Below, piece after piece: positions 1 through 7,293 of a DNA stretch of 11,709 bases. The notes beneath the pieces were generated by a model that was given only the letters and a program-made list of their open reading frames with translations, was not told the DNA's origin and made no database searches. Each line of letters starts with the position of its first letter. The stretch's first letter is position 1. A program made the translations under genes and the position numbers. The DNA comes from an uncultured Lachnospiraceae bacterium (GTDB taxonomy: Bacteria > Bacillota > Clostridia > Lachnospirales > Lachnospiraceae): NCBI GenBank assembly GCA_910578605.1, contig CAJTQG010000018.1, positions 33,533 to 45,241 of the forward strand. Direction: 5' to 3'.

Positions 1-1
1 T

Positions 2-430
2 ACCTTTTGCCCCTCCTCCTCTATGCCATCTCCCTTCAGCGAGCCTGAGAGCAGGGCATTAAAAGAGGTCTTGTCCATCCCACAGCTTTTATGCTACTTA
101 GATTTTCACTCTAGAGGCAACACAATTTACTACTACCGCAATCAGAAAAACGAAGCTTATAACCTACGTCAGAAGGAAATCGCCTTGTATATTTCTCATT
201 TGACCGGTTACAGCCTCCAGGAGCCGGAGCTTGAATTAGACCCCAACAGCGGCGGCGGCAACACTGTACACTATTTCAGCGAATATTTTGACAAACCTGC
301 ACTTACAATAGAAACGGCTCCTGACCAGGCAGAATTTCCAATGGATGCCTACTATCAAAGAACCGTATATTCCGCTATTCAGATGGTGCCCTTTTGCTGT
401 ATGGAGAAATTTTTATGTCAAACAAAATAG
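2..430 (+). CDS. M14-family zinc carboxypeptidase, C-terminal fragment (5' end outside window)
   Basis: The reading frame is open from the left edge, so the ATG at 23 is probably internal and the gene is partial. What remains matches the C-terminal half of M14 metallocarboxypeptidases, which remove C-terminal residues or cleave cell-wall peptides. The visible landmarks are PFSEPESRAL (from about 32), the usual segment before the third zinc ligand; FHSRG with His at 107-109, the expected third zinc ligand; a TGY segment; a Gly-rich stretch; and TIETAP with Glu at 311-313, the expected catalytic glutamate. The first two zinc ligands (HxxE) and any signal peptide lie upstream and cannot be seen. 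The last 12 or so residues (CCMEKFLCQTK) look like a poorly conserved tail. Spore or cell-wall peptidoglycan turnover (a gamma-D-glutamyl-meso-DAP peptidase type) is possible, but this is inference. The family assignment is fairly sure and the substrate is unknown. Confidence 0.8.
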   Translation, partial: TFCPSSSMPSPFSEPESRALKEVLSIPQLLCYLDFHSRGNTIYYYRNQKNEAYNLRQKEIALYISHLTGYSLQEPELELDPNSGGGNTVHYFSEYFDKPALTIETAPDQAEFPMDAYYQRTVYSAIQMVPFCCMEKFLCQTK

Positions 431-436
431 GGTAAG

Positions 437-465
437 TTGAAAAAATGAAAAAAACTGTCTATAAT
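437..465 (+). promoter_or_regulatory. Sigma-A promoter for the TPR-DUF4037-DUF4125 gene
   Basis: A -35 box TTGAAA (437-442, 5 of 6 consensus bases) and a perfect -10 box TATAAT (460-465) are separated by exactly 17 bases. Transcription should start near 472 and give a leader of about 95 bases before the ATG at 566. The promoter begins only seven bases after the stop of the M14 gene, and no rho-independent terminator lies between them. The rest of 431-565 is A+T-rich. It contains a weak 7-bp inverted repeat (AAGCTTT at 499-505, AAAGCTT at 530-536) with a 24-base loop, for which I infer no function. Confidence 0.8.
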
Positions 466-565
466 ATACATGATACCAGGGGCAATTTGCAGGAAATAAA
501 GCTTTAACATAAATGATAATCCAATCATAAAAGCTTGTGACATAGAAACAGAAACGGAGAACAGT

Positions 566-2950
566 ATGGATATACAAAAAACATTGGAGGAATTAGATTT
601 TTTATTTGTAAGTAAACGCCACCTTGAGGTGGAAGAATTTTTGCTTTCCCACATTCGCCAGGCAATGGAGGAGGGGGATGACAGCAGCTATATTACCTTG
701 CTCAACGAATGTATCGGTTATTACCGGGATGCAGGTATGTATGAAAAATCAGTGAATACCTGTCAAAAGGTAGAAGAATTTATGAGAAATAAGGGAATGA
801 GTAATACCATTCCCTTTGCCACCACAATGCTGAATATTGCCAATGCTTACAGGGCAGCAGGGCTTCACCGTGAGTCTTTTGAATATTATAAACAGGTGGA
901 AAGTCTCTATCAAGGCAATTTAGACAGCAATGATTTTCGATACGCCAGCCTGAACAACAATCTAAGTCTTTTGTACCAGGAAGTGGGAGATTTTGAAAAT
1001 GCCTGTCAATGCCTTTATAAGGCCTTAGCAATTGTAAAAACCTATCCCGATGCCCAGATTGAGCTTGCCACAACCCACACGAATTTGGCGGCCTCCCTTC
1101 TTCAGCTAGAAAGACAGGGAGCACAGGAGGAAGCACTAGAACATTTAAAATTGGCAAGAAATATTTTTGAGCAGGAGGAGCCAAGGGATTTTCATTACAG
1201 CGCTTGCTTGAGCGCTATGGGAGACGCCCACTACCAAACTGGAAGATTAAAGGAGGCAGCATTGTGCTATGAAGAAGCCTTAGTGGAGATTAAAAGCAAT
1301 ATTGGAGAAAATGAGGCGTACGAAATTTGTCTGCAAAAGCTGCAAAAAATTTATGCTGCAACGGAGCCTGCTGAAAATTTAAAAGGAATGAGACTGGGAA
1401 AGGATTATTTTTTAACATACGGAAAACCTATGCTAAAGCAATTTGAAGAATATGAGAACCAAATGACAATCGGACTTGTGGGGGAGGGCTCGGAGCGCTT
1501 TGGATTTGATGATTCCTTGTCCACAGACCATGATTTTGGTGCTGGATTCTGTATTTTCCTTCCAGAGGAGCTATATAAGAAAATCGGAGAAGATTTACAA
1601 AAAGCCTATGAAAAGCTTCCTCCGGTATTTAAGGGAAGACGAGTTCTGTCTAAGCCTCTAGTGGGCGCCCCTAGAGTAGGGGTGTTTTCTATTGCCGGAT
1701 TTTATGATTCCTTTTTGGGAAAGGGCTTTTACAAGAAATTCACACAGGGCCAGCTTGATGATAATTTTTTCCTGCAGACGGAGGAGTGGAGCTTAGCATG
1801 TGTGACAAACGGAGAGATCTGGCAGGAGGGCAGCAATGATTTTATTACAATTAGAAAATTTCTCTCCTACTATCCTCGCTCTGTCTGGTACAAGAAAATA
1901 GCCATGTCCTACTGTTCTTTTTCTCAATATGGACAATACAATTTAGGGAGAATGCTAGAGCGAGAGGATTATTTCAGTGCCCAGCTTATCCTTGGAAAAT
2001 GGATGGAGGAAGCGGTTTCTTTTTTATACTTATACAACAGAGTCTACAGTCCCTACTATAAGTGGAAATGGAAAGGCGCACAAAAGCTTCCCATTCTTGG
2101 GGAAGTGCAAAATCAGTTAATACAGCTTTCACAGATGACCTTTTCTTTTTGGGAACAGGCCCACAATGTGCCAAAAGCAAAGTTAAAGGCTGTTACAGAA
2201 AACATAATTGAGGATGTTGCAAAAAAATTTCTGGAATATGCCCAGACACAGGGCTTCATTGTAAGCTATTCCCACACAAAAGATACTTATTTAGAGCATT
2301 ACAGAAAGGAGCTGACAGATTTGAGTGAGACACAGCCAATAAAAGAGGAAAAAATCAAAAATATTATCGCCTTAGAGTGGGAGGCCTTTGATCAGGTAGA
2401 AAATGAAGGGGGAAGGGCAAGCTGTCAGAACAACTGGCCAACTTTTGAAATTATGAGAAAAAGCCAATATCTCACATGGCCTCTCCCTCTGTTAGAAAGC
2501 TTTGAGGGGGATTTGCTTGCAGCAAAGGAGCAGGGAAGAAATTTGATTACAGAAAAATACGGCAGAATGATGGAAAGCACAGCGCCGGAAAAGTATCAGG
2601 AGTTGAAACAATATTTTCCTGTGCTCAGTGAAGAGCGGATACAGATTCAGGAAGCTATTATCCGCATTCAAGTTGAGTGGATGGAAGAATTTGCTGCTTT
2701 GTATCCCCATCTTTCCCATATGGCGCGGCTCATCCACACACAGGAGGATGAAGAGTGGGATACCTCCTATGAGACATACTTGCGGGGGGAGATTTCCACC
2801 TACTCTGAAGATACCATTCAGCTATATGGTCGGTTTATTGCCTCCCTCTCACAGGAAAATAAAAATTTGGCAAAGCTTATAATTCAAAATACTGTTTGGC
2901 TGTATGGATATAAATCTTTAGAGGAAGCCCAGGAATTTATGAAACAATAA
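566..2950 (+). CDS. TPR - DUF4037 (nucleotidyltransferase-like) - DUF4125 fusion protein
   Basis: This is a 794-residue soluble protein with no signal peptide or membrane segment. Residues about 43-270 form five or so TPR-like helical repeats (for example 83-117, 125-158 and 209-243), which suggests partner binding. Residues about 278-575 match DUF4037: GEGSERFGFDD...DHD carries a nucleotidyltransferase-type G-S (308-309) followed by D321-x-D323, and further on there is NRVYSPYYKW (491-500) in the helical half. Residues about 595-790 match DUF4125, with GGRASCQ (615-621), GRNL..EKYGRMM (657-669) and ETYLRGE..TYS (736-747). The start is the ATG at 566, with GGAGA at 556-560. The gene is probably monocistronic: it has its own promoter, and miaB has another. 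The catalytic GS and DxD residues are kept, so nucleotidyl transfer is plausible, but the substrate is unknown. I cannot identify the third acidic residue with confidence. The domain calls come from remembered family motifs; the biological role is unknown. Confidence 0.85.
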   Translation: MDIQKTLEELDFLFVSKRHLEVEEFLLSHIRQAMEEGDDSSYITLLNECIGYYRDAGMYEKSVNTCQKVEEFMRNKGMSNTIPFATTMLNIANAYRAAGLHRESFEYYKQVESLYQGNLDSNDFRYASLNNNLSLLYQEVGDFENACQCLYKALAIVKTYPDAQIELATTHTNLAASLLQLERQGAQEEALEHLKLARNIFEQEEPRDFHYSACLSAMGDAHYQTGRLKEAALCYEEALVEIKSNIGENEAYEICLQKLQKIYAATEPAENLKGMRLGKDYFLTYGKPMLKQFEEYENQMTIGLVGEGSERFGFDDSLSTDHDFGAGFCIFLPEELYKKIGEDLQKAYEKLPPVFKGRRVLSKPLVGAPRVGVFSIAGFYDSFLGKGFYKKFTQGQLDDNFFLQTEEWSLACVTNGEIWQEGSNDFITIRKFLSYYPRSVWYKKIAMSYCSFSQYGQYNLGRMLEREDYFSAQLILGKWMEEAVSFLYLYNRVYSPYYKWKWKGAQKLPILGEVQNQLIQLSQMTFSFWEQAHNVPKAKLKAVTENIIEDVAKKFLEYAQTQGFIVSYSHTKDTYLEHYRKELTDLSETQPIKEEKIKNIIALEWEAFDQVENEGGRASCQNNWPTFEIMRKSQYLTWPLPLLESFEGDLLAAKEQGRNLITEKYGRMMESTAPEKYQELKQYFPVLSEERIQIQEAIIRIQVEWMEEFAALYPHLSHMARLIHTQEDEEWDTSYETYLRGEISTYSEDTIQLYGRFIASLSQENKNLAKLIIQNTVWLYGYKSLEEAQEFMKQ

Positions 2951-2980
2951 ACTAGAACTATTACAAGACGAAACTATTAT

Positions 2981-3008
2981 TTGAAATGACAAAAAAATTT
3001 GTTATGAT
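2981..3008 (+). promoter_or_regulatory. Sigma-A promoter of the miaB-mutS-mutL-miaA operon
   Basis: TTGAAA (2981-2986) and TATGAT (3003-3008) are separated by 16 bases, in the 76-base gap before miaB. The predicted transcription start is near 3014-3016, so the untranslated leader would be only about a dozen bases and would consist almost entirely of the ribosome binding site (GAGGAAAA, 3017-3024). No terminator hairpin is visible between 2950 and 2981, so some read-through from the upstream gene is possible. Confidence 0.65.
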
Positions 3009-3026
3009 ACAGAAACGAGGAAAATC

Positions 3027-4478
3027 ATGTACAATGAAGTTGACCTATCTAAAATAGATATTGACAAAAACCCTCCTGATACAGAGCCCAAAAAACAATA
3101 TTATTATATGGCACTGTGCAGAAACTGGGTGGAGACAATGGAGCAGCAGCTTGGCAGAAAGCTTACTGCCTGCATCCAAACCTTTGGCTGTCAGATGAAC
3201 GCTAGAGATTCTGAAAAGCTTTTGGGCATATTAAAGACTATTGGATTTGAGCAAAGTGAGGACCCCCATTCTGACTTTGTAATGTTTAACACATGTACTG
3301 TCAGAGAGAATGCCAATTTAAAAGTATATGGAAGGCTTGGCTACCTTCATGGACTAAAGCGAAAAAATCCCCATATGTTCATTGCTCTGTGTGGCTGTAT
3401 GATGCAGGAGGAGCATGTTGTAGAGAAAATAAAACAAAGCTATCCTTTTGTTGATTTGGTATTCGGCACTCATAATATCTATAAGCTTGCCCAGTTAATC
3501 TATGAGCGTCTTCAGGGAAATAAAATGCTGATAGACATTTGGGAGGACACCACAGACATTGTGGAGGAATTGCCAACACAGCGAAAATTCTCTTTTAAAT
3601 CCGGTGTCAATATTATGTTTGGCTGTAATAATTTCTGCAGCTACTGTATTGTTCCATATGTGAGAGGACGGGAGAGAAGCCGTCAGCCGGAAGATATACT
3701 AGCAGAGATTCAAAAGCTGGCAGATGACGGGGTAGTGGAGATTATGCTTCTCGGTCAAAATGTTAATTCTTACGGAAAAACTTTGGACAACCCTGTAAGC
3801 TTTGCCCAGCTGTTAAGGGAGATAGAAAAAATCCAAGGTATTCAGAGAATACGCTTTATGACCTCCCACCCTAAAGATTTGTCAGATGAACTAATTCAGG
3901 TGATGCAGCAGTCAAAAAAAATATGCCGACAACTTCATCTGCCCTTGCAGTCAGGGAGCACCCGACTGCTAAAGGAGATGAATCGCCGCTATACAAAGGA
4001 AAGTTATCTTGCTCTAGTAGATAAAATCAAAACGGCTATGCCGGACATTGGTTTAAGTACAGATATTATAGTAGGCTTTCCCGGGGAGACTGAGGAGGAT
4101 TTCTTGGATACTATGGATGTAGTGCGCAAAGTAGGTTATGACAGCGCCTACACCTTTATTTATTCAAAGCGCAGCGGCACTCCTGCCGCACAGATAGAAA
4201 ATACATTAGATAAAGACACAGTTAGAATACGATTTGAAATTTTGTTAAAAGAAATACAGCAAATAAGCAATAAAAAAATTGCCCAAAAAGTTGGAACAGT
4301 CCAAACAGTGTTAGCGGAGGAGCGAAATCAACAGAACAGTTCCCTCATCAGCGGAAGATTAAGCAACAATATAGTGGTACACTTTAAAGGAGATGAGAGC
4401 TGTATCGGCAAGGAGATAAAAGTTCGTCTAACTGAGGCAAAAGGATTTTATTATATGGGAGAAATTTATACTGCCTAA
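3027..4478 (+). CDS. miaB: tRNA-2-methylthio-N6-dimethylallyladenosine synthase MiaB
   Basis: MiaB is a radical-SAM methylthiotransferase that converts i6A37 to ms2i6A37 in tRNAs reading UNN codons. The protein is 483 residues. The N-terminal UPF0004 domain begins at about residue 47 and carries the second cluster's cysteines: C55 in QTFGCQMN, C90 in NTCTVRENA and C124 in CGCM. The radical-SAM motif CxxxCxxC is C200, C204 and C207 (GCNNFCSYCIVPYVRGRERSR region), and the variant-specific LLGQNVNSYG and LPLQSGS segments follow. Residues from about 415 to the end form the TRAM tRNA-binding domain. The roughly 45-residue extension before the first domain is usual in Firmicute MiaB. The SD sequence GAGGAAAA is well placed for the ATG at 3027. 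It is the first gene of the operon, 49 bases before mutS. The RERSR motif and Firmicute context favour MiaB over MtaB or RimO. Confidence 0.96.
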   Translation: MYNEVDLSKIDIDKNPPDTEPKKQYYYMALCRNWVETMEQQLGRKLTACIQTFGCQMNARDSEKLLGILKTIGFEQSEDPHSDFVMFNTCTVRENANLKVYGRLGYLHGLKRKNPHMFIALCGCMMQEEHVVEKIKQSYPFVDLVFGTHNIYKLAQLIYERLQGNKMLIDIWEDTTDIVEELPTQRKFSFKSGVNIMFGCNNFCSYCIVPYVRGRERSRQPEDILAEIQKLADDGVVEIMLLGQNVNSYGKTLDNPVSFAQLLREIEKIQGIQRIRFMTSHPKDLSDELIQVMQQSKKICRQLHLPLQSGSTRLLKEMNRRYTKESYLALVDKIKTAMPDIGLSTDIIVGFPGETEEDFLDTMDVVRKVGYDSAYTFIYSKRSGTPAAQIENTLDKDTVRIRFEILLKEIQQISNKKIAQKVGTVQTVLAEERNQQNSSLISGRLSNNIVVHFKGDESCIGKEIKVRLTEAKGFYYMGEIYTA

Positions 4479-4527
4479 GAACACAGCAGCATACACCATA
4501 GAAGAAAAGAAAAGAGAGGGACAATTC

Positions 4528-7176
4528 ATGGCATTATCACCAATGATGCAGCAATATTTAGATACAAAACAGCAGTACAAGGATTGTATTTTAATGTACC
4601 GGCTAGGAGATTTCTACGAAATGTTTTTTGAGGATGCCGAGACGGCATCAAAAGAACTAGAGCTGACATTAACAGGAAAAGACTGCGGCTTAGAGGAGAG
4701 GGCACCAATGTGCGGTGTTCCCTATCATGCTCTTGACACCTACTTAAACAGACTTGTACAAAAAGGCTATAAGGTGGCAATCGGAGAGCAAATCGAAGAT
4801 CCAAAGCAGGCGAAGGGACTTGTAAAACGGGAGGTAACCCATGTAGTAACGCCTGGCACTAACTTTAATACTTCCGCATTAGATGAGACAAAAAATAATT
4901 ATTTAATGTGTGTGGTGTACATAGACGAACAATTTGGCATTTCCACAGTGGACATAACTACCGGAGACTATTATGTGACTCAGGTAGCATCTTTGCGCCT
5001 GCTGTTGGATGAAATCCATCGCTTTGTACCTTCAGAGATTATATGCAACGAGGCATTTCAAGTGAGCGGTGTAGATTTGGAGGACCTGAGGGGACGATTA
5101 AATATCTCTGTGTTCACATTAGATTCCTGGTACTTTGATGATGAAAAATGCACTGCCTGTCTCAAAGAACATTTTCATGTAATGGATTTGTCCGGTTTAG
5201 GGCTCCAGGAATATGATTACCTGTCTGTAGCTGCCGGTGCACTTCTTCAATATTTGTACGAGACACAAAAAACCTCCCTCTCCCATTTAACCCATATTTC
5301 CCCATATTCCACCGGCAAATTTATGGTGTTAGACACCTCCACAAGACGAAACTTAGAATTGACAGAAACACTGCGGGAAAAAACAAAACGAGGTTCTCTT
5401 CTGTGGGTGCTCGATAAGACAAAAACTGCAATGGGAGCCAGAATGCTCCGCAATTTTATTGAACAGCCCCTTATTCAGAGGGAGGAGATTGTAAGACGCC
5501 AAGAGGCCGTGGAGGAATTAAACAAAAACTTAATCAACAGAGACGAGCTGCGGGAATATTTGAATCCTATCTATGATTTAGAGCGCTTAATTGGAAAAAT
5601 TGCCTACAAATCCGCCAATCCAAGAGATTTAATTGCTTTTTCTAATTCCCTGCAGATGCTTCCCCATATTCACCTGCTTTTAGGAGAATACCATTGTTCC
5701 CTCATTCAAGATATACGGAAGGATTTAGATACCTTAGAGGATATCAGCAACAAAATACAGTGTTGTATTCAGGAAGAGCCTCCCATCACTATACGAGAGG
5801 GAGGTATGATTAAGGAGGGGTACCATGAGGAAATTGATAAGCTTAGAGCCGCAAAGACAAAAGGAACCAGCTGGCTCTCGGAGCTGGAGGCAAAGGAACG
5901 GGAAAATACTGGCATTAAAAGCCTGAAGGTAAAATACAACAAAGTGTTCGGCTACTGTATTGAAGTTACTAATACCTACAAGGACTTAGTACCCCAAAAT
6001 TATACAAGAAAACAAACATTAACCAACGCAGAGCGCTATATTACCCCTGAGTTAAAAGAATTAGAGGATATGATTCTCGGCGCCCAGGATAAGTTAGTAG
6101 CTTTAGAATATCAAGTGTTCTGCGAGCTGAGGGATTCCATTGCCATGCAGGTAAAACGAATTCAGAAAACTGCCAAGGCGGTTGCCGGTATAGACGTATT
6201 TACCTCTCTAGCCTTTGTAGCAGGACAGAATCAATATGTAAAGCCCCAAATTAACGAAAAGGGGGTACTAAATATAAAAGGAGGCCGCCATCCGGTTGTG
6301 GAAAAAATGCTTTCCTCCAATCTGTTTATTGCCAATGATACCTACCTAGACAACAGTAAAAATCGTATTTCCATTATTACAGGTCCCAACATGGCAGGAA
6401 AATCCACATATATGCGGCAGACTGCTCTCATTGCCTTGATGGCCCAGATTGGCTCATTTGTTCCCGCCGACACCGCCAATATATGTATCAGTGACAGAAT
6501 ATTTACGAGAGTAGGCGCTTCCGACGATCTAGCCAGCGGTCAAAGTACATTTATGGTGGAAATGTCCGAAGTGGCAAATATATTGCGAAACGCCACAAAA
6601 AACAGCCTGCTGATATTAGACGAAATTGGAAGGGGTACTAGTACCTTTGACGGCTTGAGCATTGCATGGGCTGTCGTGGAATATATAAGCAATCCCAAAC
6701 TTTTAGGTTCCAAGGCGCTGTTTGCCACCCACTATCATGAACTGACAGAATTAGAAGGAACCTTAGAGAGTGTAAATAACTACTGCATTGCTGTCAAGGA
6801 ACAGGGAGATGATATTATCTTTCTCCGCAAAATTGTTAAGGGAGGGGCAGACAACAGCTATGGTATTCAAGTTGCCAAGCTAGCAGGCGTCCCTGATGTG
6901 GTAGTGGAGCGGGCAAAGGAGATAGCGGCAGAGCTCACCAGCGCAGATATCACCTTAAAGGCAAAGGAGCTTGCAAAAAACAATACGAGAAGCAGCAAAA
7001 GAGGGGATATGATTGATATTGCCAGCTTAGAATCCACGCAGATGACATTGTTTGATGCCCAGAACAATGATGATATTATACAGGAAATAAAAGAGATTGA
7101 CATTGGAAATCTTTCCCCGCTGCAGGCTTTAAATCTATTGTATCAGCTTCAGAGCAAGGTGAAAAACCGTTGGTAA
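4528..7176 (+). CDS. mutS: DNA mismatch repair protein MutS
   Basis: MutS is the mismatch-recognition ATPase of methyl-independent mismatch repair. Its 882 residues are full length. The mismatch-reading motif is in GDFYEMF, with the conserved Phe29-x-Glu31. Connector, lever and clamp domains follow, up to about residue 550. The ATPase domain has Walker A GPNMAGKST (619-627), the GASDDLASGQSTFMVEM signature region, Walker B LLILDEIGRGTS (694-705) and FATHYHE (732-738). The tail carries QMTLF (838-842), a canonical beta-clamp-binding pentapeptide, and ends with SPLQALNLLYQLQ, the usual C-terminal MutS helix. The start is the ATG at 4528, with GAGAGGG at 4514-4520. No promoter is evident in the 49-base gap after miaB, so it is probably co-transcribed with miaB and mutL. 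This is MutS1, not the MutS2 recombination paralogue, which lacks the mismatch domain. Confidence 0.98.
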   Translation: MALSPMMQQYLDTKQQYKDCILMYRLGDFYEMFFEDAETASKELELTLTGKDCGLEERAPMCGVPYHALDTYLNRLVQKGYKVAIGEQIEDPKQAKGLVKREVTHVVTPGTNFNTSALDETKNNYLMCVVYIDEQFGISTVDITTGDYYVTQVASLRLLLDEIHRFVPSEIICNEAFQVSGVDLEDLRGRLNISVFTLDSWYFDDEKCTACLKEHFHVMDLSGLGLQEYDYLSVAAGALLQYLYETQKTSLSHLTHISPYSTGKFMVLDTSTRRNLELTETLREKTKRGSLLWVLDKTKTAMGARMLRNFIEQPLIQREEIVRRQEAVEELNKNLINRDELREYLNPIYDLERLIGKIAYKSANPRDLIAFSNSLQMLPHIHLLLGEYHCSLIQDIRKDLDTLEDISNKIQCCIQEEPPITIREGGMIKEGYHEEIDKLRAAKTKGTSWLSELEAKERENTGIKSLKVKYNKVFGYCIEVTNTYKDLVPQNYTRKQTLTNAERYITPELKELEDMILGAQDKLVALEYQVFCELRDSIAMQVKRIQKTAKAVAGIDVFTSLAFVAGQNQYVKPQINEKGVLNIKGGRHPVVEKMLSSNLFIANDTYLDNSKNRISIITGPNMAGKSTYMRQTALIALMAQIGSFVPADTANICISDRIFTRVGASDDLASGQSTFMVEMSEVANILRNATKNSLLILDEIGRGTSTFDGLSIAWAVVEYISNPKLLGSKALFATHYHELTELEGTLESVNNYCIAVKEQGDDIIFLRKIVKGGADNSYGIQVAKLAGVPDVVVERAKEIAAELTSADITLKAKELAKNNTRSSKRGDMIDIASLESTQMTLFDAQNNDDIIQEIKEIDIGNLSPLQALNLLYQLQSKVKNRW

Positions 7177-7293
7177 ATGCATTTTTCTGCTGTTTATATA
7201 GATAGTTTTTCTCAAATGATACAATCAATTGGGTAAAAATAGAGCAGTGCAGACAGGGCAATGTGATAAAAACAGGCAAAAGGAGAATTAGAT

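Noticed and set aside
23..430. A complete 135-residue gene starting at ATG 23
   Set aside because: The frame is open to the window edge, and the sequence before and after the ATG reads as the middle and end of an M14 peptidase; treated as a 5'-truncated gene.
445..507. 20-codon ORF (MKKTVYNIHD...) just after the M14 gene
   Set aside because: It contains the -10 box of the promoter at 437-465 and lacks a convincing ribosome binding site, so it would be only partly transcribed from there.
499..536. Inverted repeat AAGCTTT / AAAGCTT in the leader of the TPR-DUF4037 gene
   Set aside because: Seven A+T-rich base pairs with a 24-base loop; too weak to call a terminator, riboswitch or operator.
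780..1184. Longer minus-strand ORFs (also 8358-8621, 9818-10159 and others)
   Set aside because: They lie opposite well-conserved genes, have low-quality protein sequence and no ribosome binding site; they are antisense shadows.
1656..1676. Hairpin CTCTAG - GGGCGCCC - CTAGAG
   Set aside because: It lies wholly inside the DUF4037 coding region, has a bulge and no U-tract, and encodes part of the domain; probably chance.
6634..6645. Perfect 12-base palindrome GGTACTAGTACC
   Set aside because: It encodes the invariant GTST of the MutS Walker B region; codon choice explains it.
7177..7293. Internal promoter before mutL (TACAAT at 7220-7225)
   Set aside because: No acceptable -35 box at the right distance; the gap also shows no hairpin, terminator or small gene.
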